Positions 1 through 8,544 of a DNA stretch of 64,000 bases are shown here, piece by piece. This DNA is from JANNNX01 sp031398745 (GTDB lineage Bacteria > Actinomycetota > Acidimicrobiia > Acidimicrobiales > CADCSY01). The stretch spans positions 1 through 64,000 of the forward strand of contig JANNNX010000009.1 of the NCBI GenBank assembly GCA_031398745.1, in the 5' to 3' direction. The notes below the pieces were generated by a model that worked only from the letters and a program-made list of their open reading frames with translations, was not told the DNA's origin and ran no database searches. The stretch's first letter is position 1, and the number at the start of each line of letters is the position of its first letter. Both the position numbers and the translations under genes were made by a program.

Positions 1-1197
1 GGTGACGGGGGCGCGGGCGCGGCCTCCTTCCGCCGGGAGGCGCACGTGGCCAAGGGCGGCCCCGACGGCGGCGACGGCGGCAAGGGAGGCGACGTCTGGC
101 TGGTGGCCAACCGGAATGCAGCCTCCCTGCTGGCCTTCCGCGACCACCCCCACCGCCGGGCCACCGACGGCACCCACGGCACCTCGAAGCGGGCCCACGG
201 CCGCAGCGGCACCGACACCATGGTCCCCGTGCCCGAGGGCACCATCGTGCGCGACCACCAGGGCGAGCTTCTCGCCGACTTGGTGCACCACGGTGACCGG
301 TGGCTGGCGGCGGCCGGAGGGCGAGGCGGCCGGGGCAACGCCCGCTTCCTGTCCAATCGCCGGCGGGCGCCGGCCTTCGCCGAGCAGGGTGAGGTCGGCG
401 AGGAGCGGTGGCTTCGCATGGAGCTGCGGCTCATGGCCGATGTCGCCATCGTGGGCTTCCCCAACGCCGGAAAGTCGACCCTCATCTCGTCGATCTCGGC
501 GGCCCGGCCCAAGATCGCCGACTACCCCTTCACCACCCTGGTCCCCAACCTGGGGGTCGTGCAGGTCGGCGAGCGCGAGATCGTGGTGGCCGACGTCCCT
601 GGTTTGATCGAGGGGGCCAGCGAGGGCCGGGGTCTCGGCCACCAGTTCCTCCGCCACGTCGAGCGGGCACGCGCCCTCCTGGTGCTGGTCGACCTGGCGC
701 CCACCGACGAGCGGGGCCCGCTCGAGCAGGAGCGGATCCTGCTCGACGAGCTGGGTCGCTACCGACCGGAGTTGGTGGAACGGCCCCGGCTGGTGGTGGG
801 CTCCAAGGCCGATGTGGCCGACCCCGACGGGGTGGCTGCGGAGTGGTCCGGGCCTCGGCTCTCGGCCGTCACCGGTGAGGGGGTGACGGCCATCGTGGGC
901 CAGTTGGCCGACCTGGTCACCGAGGCCCGGGAGGCGCAGCCGGCCCGGGAGGCCTACGTAGTGCACCGCCCGGTGGAGGCCGGGTTCCACGTCGAGCGCG
1001 ACGGCGAGGGCTACGTGGTGATCGGCCGCGACGCCGAGCGCATCGTCGCCCTGAACGACCTCGAGAACACCGACGCCCTGGCCTACGTGCACGACAAGCT
1101 CCACCGCCTGGGAGTCGACCGGGCCCTGGCCCGGGCCGGGGCCCGCCAGGGCGACACCGTCCGCATCGGGACGATGACCTTCGAGTACGAGGACTAG
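1..1197 (+). CDS. obgE: Obg family GTPase ObgE (5' truncated by window edge)
   Basis: Essential ribosome-assembly and stress GTPase that acts at the 50S subunit. The reading frame is open from base 1 and the glycine-rich Obg fold is entered mid-domain (FRREAHVAKGGPDGGDGG), so roughly the first 20 residues lie outside the window. The G domain shows G1 GFPNAGKST, G3 DVPGLIEGA and a G4 that reads SKAD where NKxD is usual. A C-terminal OCT-type domain follows (about the last 70 residues). proB starts 10 bases downstream, as in the usual obg-proB order of actinobacteria. An internal ATG/GTG near base 46 is not the true start because conserved Obg-fold sequence precedes it. Confidence 0.96.
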   Translation, partial: GDGGAGAASFRREAHVAKGGPDGGDGGKGGDVWLVANRNAASLLAFRDHPHRRATDGTHGTSKRAHGRSGTDTMVPVPEGTIVRDHQGELLADLVHHGDRWLAAAGGRGGRGNARFLSNRRRAPAFAEQGEVGEERWLRMELRLMADVAIVGFPNAGKSTLISSISAARPKIADYPFTTLVPNLGVVQVGEREIVVADVPGLIEGASEGRGLGHQFLRHVERARALLVLVDLAPTDERGPLEQERILLDELGRYRPELVERPRLVVGSKADVADPDGVAAEWSGPRLSAVTGEGVTAIVGQLADLVTEAREAQPAREAYVVHRPVEAGFHVERDGEGYVVIGRDAERIVALNDLENTDALAYVHDKLHRLGVDRALARAGARQGDTVRIGTMTFEYED

Positions 1198-1207
1198 GCC
1201 ACCCCCG

Positions 1208-2305
1208 GTGTCCTCCACGGTGGTGGCCAAGATCGGTTCGTCGTCGCTCACCACCGGCGACGGGGCGGTCGACGCCGCCGCCATCGACCGGCTCTGCCGG
1301 GAGGTGGCGACGTTGCGGCGACGAGGCGACCGGGTGGTGGTCGTGACCAGCGGCGCGGTGGCTGCCGGACTCCCGGCGCTCGGCATGTCGCACGCCGATC
1401 GGCCCGACATCGTGACCCTCCAGGCGGTCTCGGCGGTCGGCCAGAGCCGCCTCATGCGGGTCTACGACGACACGCTGGCAGCCCACGGCCTGGTGGGTGG
1501 CCAAGTGCTGATCGCCCCCCTCGACTTCGCGCTTCGCCAGCAGTACCTCCATGCCCGGGCCACCCTCGAGCGGTTGCTGGCCCTCGGCGTGGTCCCGGTG
1601 GTCAACGAGAACGACGCCCTGGCCGACGACGAGCTGCGATTCGGCGACAACGACCGCCTGGCCGCGCTGGTGGCGCACCTGGTCACCGCCGACGTTCTGG
1701 TGCTCTTGACCGATGCTGCCGGGCTCTTCACCGCCGATCCCCGCCTCGACGACTCGGCCAGCCTCATCGAGGAGATCGTCGAGGTCGACGCCCAACTGGA
1801 AGCTGCCGCCGGCGGCACCGGCAGCGAGGTCGGCAGCGGCGGGATGGCGTCGAAGCTGGCGGCGGCCAAGATCGCGGCCTGGTCGGGGGTTCGGGCGGTC
1901 ATCGCCGCCGCCGACCGGCCCGGGGTCCTGCTCGATGCGGTCGACGGCGTCGCCGGCGTCGGCACGTCGGTTCGCCCCCACGCCCGGCGGTTGCCGGCCC
2001 GCAAGCTCTGGATCGCCTTCGCAGTCGGGTCGTCGGGCTCGGTGGTGGTCGACGAGGGCGCCCGTCGGGCCCTGGTCGAGCGCCACGTCTCGCTCCTGCC
2101 GGCCGGGGTGCGGGAGGTCCGGGGTGACTTCGGGGCCGACGATGCGGTCGAGGTGGTGGGCCCCGACGGGCGAGTGTTCGCCAAGGGCCTCGTCGGCCAC
2201 GACTCGACCACCGCCCGCCAGCTCGCCGGCCGGCGCACCGACGAGCTCCCCGAAGGCGTCCGCCACGAGGTCATCCACCGCGACGATCTCGTCGTCCTCC
2301 CCTGA
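1208..2305 (+). CDS. proB: Glutamate 5-kinase
   Basis: Catalyses ATP-dependent phosphorylation of glutamate, the first step of proline synthesis. The 365-residue protein has an N-terminal amino-acid-kinase domain (VVAKIGSSSLT, then VVVVTSGAVAAG, VNENDALADDE and a GSGGMASKLAAA substrate loop). A C-terminal PUA domain (about residues 280-355) matches the long form of the family. The start is GTG, 10 bases after the obgE stop, so the two are probably co-transcribed. Its pathway partner proA lies 1.7 kb away, separated by murJ on the opposite strand, which is an unusual arrangement. Confidence 0.95.
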   Translation: MSSTVVAKIGSSSLTTGDGAVDAAAIDRLCREVATLRRRGDRVVVVTSGAVAAGLPALGMSHADRPDIVTLQAVSAVGQSRLMRVYDDTLAAHGLVGGQVLIAPLDFALRQQYLHARATLERLLALGVVPVVNENDALADDELRFGDNDRLAALVAHLVTADVLVLLTDAAGLFTADPRLDDSASLIEEIVEVDAQLEAAAGGTGSEVGSGGMASKLAAAKIAAWSGVRAVIAAADRPGVLLDAVDGVAGVGTSVRPHARRLPARKLWIAFAVGSSGSVVVDEGARRALVERHVSLLPAGVREVRGDFGADDAVEVVGPDGRVFAKGLVGHDSTTARQLAGRRTDELPEGVRHEVIHRDDLVVLP

Positions 2306-2313
2306 TCCAGGGG
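2299..2313. terminator. Small bidirectional hairpin between convergent proB and murJ
   Basis: The sequence CCCCTG-ATC-CAGGGG is a perfect 6-bp inverted repeat overlapping the proB stop codon and ending 9 bases from the murJ stop. There is no T-tract, which is common for actinobacterial terminators. The function is inferred from its position only. Confidence 0.45.
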
Positions 2314-2321
2314 TCGCCCAG

Positions 2322-3962
2322 TCAGGCCACCGGTGCCGAACGTCGGCGGAAGCGTCCGACCACGGCGGAGAGCTCATCGACCCGCAGCAGCACCACGGCC
2401 AGGCCGTACACGCTCACCCCGACCACCAGCCCCACCGCGGTGCAGAGCCGGGCCCCGGCGCCCGAGTCGCTCCCGACATTGGCTCGCACCGCCACCAGGG
2501 CGAGCGCCATGAGCCCACAGGCGACCAAGACCTTGCCCACCGTGCGGGCCACCCGGCGCCCATCGAGCGAGGAGACCCGCCGTTCGAGCACGGCCAGGGC
2601 GACCACCGCGCTGGCGGTGTAGGCCAGGCCCCAGGCCAGGCCCAGCCCGGGGACGCCCAGCAGGTTCCACAGGACGACCGCCAGCACCACGGCCAGCACG
2701 TTCTCGCCCAGGTTGAGGAGGAACGGCGTCCGGGTGTCGTGGAGGGCGTAGAAGCCGCGGAGTGCGAAGAGGTAGGCCGAGTACCCGAAGAGGCCGACGG
2801 CGGCGCCGGCCAGCACCTCGGCGATGAGCGTCACCTCGTCGACGCCGGTGGCGCCCCGCTCCAGCAGGGCGCTGATCATCGGTCGTGCCAGCACCACGTA
2901 GCCCACCGATGCCGGGAGGATGATGAGGGCGATGATCCGCAGGCCGAGCGAGAAGCGCTCCCGGTAGGCGGACACGTCGCCCCGACCCCAGGCCGACGAC
3001 AGCTCGGGCACCAGGGTGGTCATCAGCGACACCGCGAACAGAGCGTGGGGGAGCTGGAAGAACACCAGGGCGAAGGTGAGGGCCGACACCCCTCGCTCGG
3101 TGCCGTAGGCCAGCACCAGCAGCACCAACAGCCCTATCTGGTTGGCCACCACGTAGCCCACCGTCCAGCCCGACAGCCGGCCCACCTCCCGCACCGCGGG
3201 GTTGCGGAAGTCGGGCCGGAAGCGGAGGTGGAGCTGCGCCCGGCGCAGTGCTGGCCACAGCGGCAACGCCATGGCCACGATGCCGGCGGTGGTGCCCAAC
3301 CCGAGGAACCACAGCACCGCCGCGTCCTGGCGGACCAGGCCCGGGTCGAGGGCGTGGCCGGCGACCGCGGGCAGCGCCAGCAGCACGAAGGTGACCACCA
3401 GGTTGTTGAGCACCGAGGCGAAGGCGGCCGCCGCAAAGTGGCGCCGGGCGTTGAGCAGGGCGCTGGCCAGGGCGGTGAAGCCCATGAAGAAGACCTGGGG
3501 CATGAACAGCCGCAGCAGGAAGGTGGCGACCGCCCGGTCGTCGCCGGACACGTCGCTGCCGGCGCTCACCGTGTACACCCGCACCAGCAGCGGGGCGAGC
3601 AGGATGCCGAGGATGGTGATGGCCGCCAGCAGGATCATGGCCACCGACACGATGGCCGAGGGGCCGTCCTCGTCGCCGTCCTCGAAGTGCTTGACGAAGA
3701 TCGGCACCAGGGTCGAGGCCAGGATCCCGCCGATGAGCAGCTCGTAGACGATGTTGGGTGTGTTGTTGGCCAGGGTGTAGGTGTCGTTGAACCGCTCGGC
3801 CCCGATGGCGTAAGCCAGGGCTCCGGCCCGGGCGAAGCCGGTCAGGCGGGACAGCGCGGTGCCGGCGGCCACCACGGCGCTGGTGCGCAGGAGGTTTGGT
3901 GTCGGCGCGGGGGCGGCGGAGGCGTCCTCGATGGGGCTCGACGGTGGTCCGATCGACGACAA
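2322..3962 (-). CDS. murJ: Lipid II flippase MurJ (MviN family)
   Basis: Multi-pass membrane protein of about 546 residues that flips lipid II across the cytoplasmic membrane for peptidoglycan synthesis. The N-terminal region has the family signature (LLRTSAVVAAGTALSRLTGFAR, then a NNTPNIVYELLIGGILASTLVP helix), followed by repeated hydrophobic segments consistent with 14 transmembrane helices. A TTG at 3962 is chosen as the start because a TACGAT -10 box lies 8 bases upstream. Longer upstream reading would run into proA on the other strand and shows no family similarity. It is inverted between proB and proA and diverges from proA. Confidence 0.92.
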   Translation of the reverse strand: MSSIGPPSSPIEDASAAPAPTPNLLRTSAVVAAGTALSRLTGFARAGALAYAIGAERFNDTYTLANNTPNIVYELLIGGILASTLVPIFVKHFEDGDEDGPSAIVSVAMILLAAITILGILLAPLLVRVYTVSAGSDVSGDDRAVATFLLRLFMPQVFFMGFTALASALLNARRHFAAAAFASVLNNLVVTFVLLALPAVAGHALDPGLVRQDAAVLWFLGLGTTAGIVAMALPLWPALRRAQLHLRFRPDFRNPAVREVGRLSGWTVGYVVANQIGLLVLLVLAYGTERGVSALTFALVFFQLPHALFAVSLMTTLVPELSSAWGRGDVSAYRERFSLGLRIIALIILPASVGYVVLARPMISALLERGATGVDEVTLIAEVLAGAAVGLFGYSAYLFALRGFYALHDTRTPFLLNLGENVLAVVLAVVLWNLLGVPGLGLAWGLAYTASAVVALAVLERRVSSLDGRRVARTVGKVLVACGLMALALVAVRANVGSDSGAGARLCTAVGLVVGVSVYGLAVVLLRVDELSAVVGRFRRRSAPVA

Positions 3963-4028
3963 GGCCGACGATCGTAGGTGGGGCCGGCGCCGGCTCGGGC
4001 GAGGGGGTGGGCTCGGTAGCCTGCGACG
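3963..4028. promoter_or_regulatory. Divergent murJ/proA promoter region with two leaderless-type -10 boxes
   Basis: On the minus strand TACGAT (3971-3976) sits 8 bases before the murJ TTG. On the plus strand TAGCCT (4017-4022) sits 6 bases before the proA GTG. Neither gene has a recognisable Shine-Dalgarno site, so both transcripts probably begin at or next to the start codon. Confidence 0.6.
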
Positions 4029-5273
4029 GTGATCGCCGCCCTCGTCGACCAGGGCACTCGGGCCCGCACCGCGGCCCGAGTGCTGGCCACCGCCACCACC
4101 GAGGCCAAGGACGCGGCACTGCTGGCGGCCGCCGATGTGTTGGTGGCCCGCAGCGCCGAGATCCTCTCGGCCAATGCCCAGGACGTCGCTCGAGCCGGGC
4201 GAGAGGCACTGAGCGCCAGCGTGGTCGACCGCCTCCGCCTCGACGAGGGCCGGGTCGCGGCCATGGCCCAGGGGCTGCGCGACGTCGCCTCGCTGGCCGA
4301 CCCGGTGGGCGAGGTGGTTACCGGCTGGACGCGGCCCAACGGCCTGCACATCGACAAGGTGCGGGTTCCCCTCGGGGTGGTGGCCATCATCTACGAGAAC
4401 CGACCCAACGTGACCAGCGATGCCTTCGCCCTCTGCTTGAAGTCGGGTAACGCCGCGTTCCTGCGGGGCTCGTCGGGCGCCATCGAGTCGAACCGGGCCA
4501 TCGCTCGGGCGCTGCGGGAGGGGGTCGACAAGAGCGGTCTACCGGCCGACTGCGTCCAGCTGGTGGAGGACACGTCTCGGGAGTCGGCGGTCGAGTTCAT
4601 GCAGCTGCGCGACTCGATCGACTTGCTCGTGCCCCGGGGCGGCCCGTCCCTGATCGCGGCGGTGCTCGAGCACGCCCGCGTCCCCTATGTGATCGACGGC
4701 GACGGCAACTGCCACGTCTACGTCGACGCGGCCGCCGATCTCGATATGGCCGAGGCCATCGTGGTCAATGCCAAGACCCAGCGACCGTCGGTCTGCAACG
4801 CGGCCGAGTCGCTGGTCGTCCATGCCGCGGTGGCGGCCGAGATCCTGCCCCGGGTGGCGGCGGCCATGCCCGAGGTCGAGCTGGTGGGCGACGAGCGGGC
4901 CCGGGCCATCGTGCCCACCATGGGCCCGGCCACCGACGACGACTTCGCCACCGAGTTCCTCGACCTGAAGATGAGCGTGGCTGTGGTCGACTCGCTCGAC
5001 GATGCCATCGCCCACGTCCAGCGTTACAGCTCGGGCCACTCCGAGGCCATCGTCACCGGCGACCTGCGAGCGGCCACCCGGTTCACGGCCGAGGTCGACG
5101 CGGCCGCGGTGCTGGTCAACGCCTCGACCCGTTGGGTCGATGGCGGTCGCTTCGGGTTCGGAGCCGAGATCGGCATCTCCACCCAGAAGCTCCACGCCCG
5201 AGGACCGATGGGCCTGGCCGAGCTGACCACCACCAAGTACGTCGTGCGAGGCGACGGGCACCTGGTGACATAG
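4029..5273 (+). CDS. proA: Gamma-glutamyl phosphate reductase
   Basis: NADPH-dependent reduction of gamma-glutamyl phosphate to glutamate semialdehyde, the second step of proline synthesis. The 414-residue protein has the aldehyde-dehydrogenase fold with the family stretches VPLGVVAIIYENRPNV, SGNAAFLRGSSGA and the catalytic-cysteine segment (SVCNAAESL, about residue 255). The C-terminal FGAEIGISTQKLHARGP motif is intact. The GTG start is supported by a TAGCCT -10 box 6 bases upstream. In most actinobacteria nadD follows proA closely; here about 10.6 kb of other genes intervene. Confidence 0.95.
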   Translation: MIAALVDQGTRARTAARVLATATTEAKDAALLAAADVLVARSAEILSANAQDVARAGREALSASVVDRLRLDEGRVAAMAQGLRDVASLADPVGEVVTGWTRPNGLHIDKVRVPLGVVAIIYENRPNVTSDAFALCLKSGNAAFLRGSSGAIESNRAIARALREGVDKSGLPADCVQLVEDTSRESAVEFMQLRDSIDLLVPRGGPSLIAAVLEHARVPYVIDGDGNCHVYVDAAADLDMAEAIVVNAKTQRPSVCNAAESLVVHAAVAAEILPRVAAAMPEVELVGDERARAIVPTMGPATDDDFATEFLDLKMSVAVVDSLDDAIAHVQRYSSGHSEAIVTGDLRAATRFTAEVDAAAVLVNASTRWVDGGRFGFGAEIGISTQKLHARGPMGLAELTTTKYVVRGDGHLVT

Positions 5274-5288
5274 CAGATACGCTATAGT
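5270..5288 (+). promoter_or_regulatory. Promoter with overlapping inverted repeat for the HTH/nucleotidyltransferase pair
   Basis: A TATAGT -10 box (5283-5288) lies 7 bases before the ATG at 5296. An inverted repeat ATAGC-N6-GCTAT (5270-5285) overlaps it. Such an arrangement would let the downstream HTH protein repress its own operon; that role is inferred. Confidence 0.5.
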
Positions 5289-5295
5289 TGAGCCC

Positions 5296-5640
5296 ATGAC
5301 CGGTGGGGCCCTGGTGCGAGAGGCCAGGCTGCGGGCCGGGCTGACCCAGGCGGCGCTGGCGGCTCGCGTCGGGACCACCCAGTCGGCGGTGGCCCGGGTC
5401 GAGGGCGGCGGAACGTCTCCCGCCTACGAGCAGATCGAGCGCCTGGTCGCCGCCTGTGGCCTCGAGCTCTACCCCCGGTTGGTGGCCGCCAGCGACGACG
5501 GAGCCTGGGCGTCGGTTCGGGCCAACCTGGCCCTCACCGTCACGGAGCGAGTGGCGCAGCTGGTCGACGCCGTCGACTTCGTCCAGTCCGGTCGCCGGGC
5601 GCTGGCCGACCGCCGCCCGCCACCGGCCGCCGGTGGCTGA
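5296..5640 (+). CDS. XRE-family helix-turn-helix protein, possible antitoxin
   Basis: A 114-residue DNA-binding protein with a Cro/C1-type HTH in residues 5-60 (LRAGLTQAALAARVGTTQSAVARVEGG). The C-terminal half is a short alpha-helical tail without a recognised domain. It overlaps the following nucleotidyltransferase by 8 bases, so translation is probably coupled. A -10 box and an inverted repeat precede the ATG, consistent with autoregulation. An HTH protein plus a small nucleotidyltransferase is a recurrent toxin-antitoxin-like pairing in actinobacteria, but no activity can be shown from sequence alone. Confidence 0.8.
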   Translation: MTGGALVREARLRAGLTQAALAARVGTTQSAVARVEGGGTSPAYEQIERLVAACGLELYPRLVAASDDGAWASVRANLALTVTERVAQLVDAVDFVQSGRRALADRRPPPAAGG

Positions 5641-6124
5641 GCGCCGGTTCCGGCCGGTGGAGATCCTCCGGGTGCTCGACCGCCACCAGGTCCGCTACGT
5701 CCTCATCGGCGGGATGGCGGCCACCATCTACGGCTCCAACCTGGTCACCACCGACATCGACATCACCCCGGCCAACGACCTCGACAACCTCGGGCGTCTG
5801 TCCACCGCGCTCGACGAGCTCGGCGCCCGGATCCGGACCGACGCCGAGGCCGACGGGCTTCGGTTCGACCACGACGCCACCTCCCTGGCGGCCAATGCCA
5901 CCTGGAACCTGGTCACCGACGTGGGCGACCTCGATCTGGCCCTGGCCCCCTCGGGGACCCAGGGCTACGCCGATCTGCGACGGGACGCGGTGACCATCGA
6001 GATCGATGGGGTGCCGGTCTCGGTGGCGGCGCTGGCCGACGTCATCCGCTCGAAGGAAGCCGCCGGCCGCCCGAAGGACCAGCTGGCACTGCCGATCCTG
6101 CGGCGCCTCCTCGACCAGAGCTGA
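5633..6124 (+). CDS. Small nucleotidyltransferase-fold protein, possible toxin partner
   Basis: A protein of about 163 residues with the nucleotidyltransferase signature GGMAATIYGSNLVTTDIDI near residues 22-40 (glycine pair followed by TxDID metal ligands) and a later acidic strand (VGDLDLAL). This resembles the DUF6036/AbiEii-like minimal nucleotidyltransferase families. The GTG at 5633 is chosen because the reading frame upstream of it only shadows the HTH gene, and it gives an 8-base overlap with that gene. It may modify tRNA or protein as known NTase toxins do, or be a harmless housekeeping enzyme; both are inferences. Confidence 0.75.
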   Translation: MAERRFRPVEILRVLDRHQVRYVLIGGMAATIYGSNLVTTDIDITPANDLDNLGRLSTALDELGARIRTDAEADGLRFDHDATSLAANATWNLVTDVGDLDLALAPSGTQGYADLRRDAVTIEIDGVPVSVAALADVIRSKEAAGRPKDQLALPILRRLLDQS

Positions 6125-6137
6125 CCGGCGTGGCCGG

Positions 6138-6143
6138 TAGCGT
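6138..6143 (+). promoter_or_regulatory. -10 box of MoxR ATPase gene
   Basis: TAGCGT lies 7 bases before the ATG at 6151. It decides in favour of this start over a GTG at 6130, which would place the promoter inside the gene. Confidence 0.5.
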
Positions 6144-6150
6144 CGGCTCG

Positions 6151-7047
6151 ATGCCTCCCCGCTTCGAATCGATCCCGGCGGCCGGCGATGCCCTGGCCAG
6201 CGTCGGCTACATCGCCGATCCCGGCATCGCCAGCGTGGTCTACCTGGCCGACCGCCTGGGCAAGCCGGTGCTGGTCGAGGGCCCCGCGGGCACCGGCAAG
6301 ACCCAGCTGGCCAAGTCGGTGGCCGAGGCCGTCGGCGCCCGGCTCATCCGTCTCCAGTGCTACGAGGGGCTGGACGAGGCCAAGGCCCTCTACGAGTGGA
6401 ACTACAAGAAGCAGCTGCTGCGCATCCAGGCCGAGCGCCAGACCGCCCCGGGCGACGGCACCGGCGGTACCGCCTGGTCCGACATCGAGGACGACCTGTT
6501 CTCCGAGGAGTTCCTGCTCCCTCGACCGCTGTTGGAGGCCATTCGAGCGGTCGATCCGGTGGTGCTGCTGATCGACGAGGTCGACCGGGTCGAGGTCGAG
6601 ACAGAGGCTCTGCTGCTCGAGATCCTGTCCGACTACCAGGTGTCGATCCCCGAGCTGGGAACGGTCGTGGCCACCCAGGTGCCGCTCGTCTTCCTCACCT
6701 CGAACAACACCCGTGACCTGTCCGAGGCGCTCAAGCGGCGGTGCCTGTTCCTCCACGTCGACTACCCCGATCTCGAGCGGGAGAAGGCGATCGTGGCAGC
6801 CAAGGTCGAGGGCATCACCGACGAGCTCATCGACCAGGTGGCCCGCATCGTCCGCACCATCCGCCAGCTCGACCTGCGCAAGCCGCCGTCGGTGTCCGAG
6901 ACCATCGACTGGGCTCGCACCCTGGTCCTGCTGGGCATCGGCTCGGTCGACGCCCAGACCACGACCGAGACGCTCAACCTCCTGCTCAAGTACCAGTCCG
7001 ACATCGACAAGGCCACCCGGGAGCTGGCCTCGTCGAGGTCGAGCTGA
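6151..7047 (+). CDS. MoxR-family AAA+ ATPase
   Basis: AAA+ ATPase of about 298 residues with Walker A GPAGTGKTQ (about residues 49-57), Walker B VVLLIDEVDR, sensor 1 FLTSNNTRDLSEALKRR and an arginine-rich lid. This is the MoxR/CoxD branch, whose members act with von Willebrand factor A (VWA) proteins to mature or activate metalloenzymes or other complexes. The next gene encodes exactly such a VWA protein, so the two form a typical MoxR-VWA pair. No CO-dehydrogenase structural genes are present in the window, so calling it CoxD would go too far. Confidence 0.9.
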   Translation: MPPRFESIPAAGDALASVGYIADPGIASVVYLADRLGKPVLVEGPAGTGKTQLAKSVAEAVGARLIRLQCYEGLDEAKALYEWNYKKQLLRIQAERQTAPGDGTGGTAWSDIEDDLFSEEFLLPRPLLEAIRAVDPVVLLIDEVDRVEVETEALLLEILSDYQVSIPELGTVVATQVPLVFLTSNNTRDLSEALKRRCLFLHVDYPDLEREKAIVAAKVEGITDELIDQVARIVRTIRQLDLRKPPSVSETIDWARTLVLLGIGSVDAQTTTETLNLLLKYQSDIDKATRELASSRSS

Positions 7048-7075
7048 CCGGCCGCCGGGCCCCTCGGCGCGTCCC

Positions 7076-8516
7076 GTGCTCGACGTCCTCACCGACTTCG
7101 TGGTGGCCTTGCGGCGCTCGGGGCTGCCGGTCTCGCTGACCGAGCACCTCGACGCGGCCCAGGCCGTGAGCCAGGTGCCGCTCGAAGACCGGGCCGCCCT
7201 GAAGGCGACGCTGTCGGCCACGCTGGTCAAGCAGGCCAGTCACCTCCCGGCCTTCGACACCACCTTCGAGGTCTACTTCGCACTGCGCGGGGGTCGTCAC
7301 GAGCCGGGCGGTGCCGAGGCATTCGGTGACCCGCTCGACCTCGAGCTCGACCTCGACCTGCGCCCGCCGGGAGACGAGGGGCCTGACGGCGGTCGCTTGG
7401 CGGGTGAGGGCATCGACGACGCCGACGCCTTCACCCGGGCGCTGCTGGCCGCTCTGCTGGCCGGCGACGACGAGCTGCTGGCCCGCCTGGCCGACATGGC
7501 CGTCGGCCGCTTCGCCGGGATCGAGCCCGGTCGACCGGTCGGGGGCAGCTACTACCTGTTCCGGGTGCTGCGCCACCTCGAGCTCGACGGGGTGGTGGAG
7601 CGGCTGATGGCCGCGGCGCGGGGCCAGGCCGAGCAGTGGAGCGAGCTCGACGAGCGACTGGCCCGCGACGAGGCCCAACTGCGGGTCCAACGCCTCCGCC
7701 GCGAGATCGAGGCCGAGATCCGCCGCCGGCTGGTGGCCGACCGCGGCGCCGACGCCATGGCCCGGACCCTGCGCCAGCCGCTGCCCGAGGACGTCGACTT
7801 CATGCACGCCGGGCCGGCCGAGATGGCCGAGCTCCGAAAGGCGCTCGGACCGCTGACCCGCAAGCTGGCAGCCCGGATGGCCGAGCGCCGGCGCCACCGG
7901 CGCCGAGGCCAGCTCGACTTCCGCTCGACCATCCGCCACTCGCTCTCCACCGGCGGGGTGCCGGCCGATCCCCGGTTCCGCCACACTCGGCCGGCCAAGC
8001 CGGAGATCTTCGTGGTGGCCGACGTGTCCGGCTCGGTGGCAGCCTTCGCCCGGTTCACCCTCCAGCTGGTGCACGCCATCTCCGGCCAGTTCTCCAAGGT
8101 GCGCTCGTTCGTCTTCATCGATGGCATCGACGAGGTCACCTGGTGCTTCGAGCAGGCCGACGACCTCGACGAGGCGGTGGGCCTGGTCAACGGGGCCGAC
8201 GTGGTCTGGGCCGACGGCCACTCCGACTACGGCCACGCCCTGGAGGGCTTCGCCGACCGGTGGGCCACCGATGTCGGGGCCCGCACCACAGTGCTGGTGC
8301 TGGGCGACGCCCGCAACAACTACCACGCCTCGGGGGCGGGGGGTGCTGGCCGACGTGCACCGGCGGGCCAAGGGCGTCCACTGGCTCAACCCGGAGCCCC
8401 GCAGCTACTGGGACACCGGCGATTCGATCATCGGCGAGTACGCCCCCCACACCGACGGCGTCCATGAGTGCCGCAACCTCCGCCAGCTCGAGCGCTTCGT
8501 CCGCTCGCTGGACTGA
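7076..8516 (+). pseudogene. VWA-domain CoxE-like protein, interrupted by an apparent frameshift
   Basis: Partner of the upstream MoxR ATPase: about 480 residues with an N-terminal helical region and a C-terminal VWA domain whose MIDAS motif is visible (VADVSGSVAAF, DxSxS). The frame that starts with GTG at 7076 runs through LGDARNNYHASG. The conserved end (LADVHRRAKGVHWLNPEPRSYWDTGDS, ending FVRSLD) then continues in the +1 frame. The switch falls at a run of six G at 8338-8343; removing one G restores a single open frame. Either the read has a homopolymer error or the gene is truly broken near its C-terminus. Confidence 0.85.
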
Positions 8517-8544
8517 CGAGGCCCGAGGTCGAGCCGTCCGCGGC

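Noticed and set aside
1713..3977. A plus-strand frame of over 700 codons overlapping proB and murJ
   Set aside because: Glutamine/histidine/glycine-rich translation with no domain; murJ on the other strand has clear family motifs.
6151..8516. Assignment as CO-dehydrogenase accessory genes coxD/coxE
   Set aside because: No CO-dehydrogenase structural genes are in the window, and MoxR-VWA pairs serve many systems.
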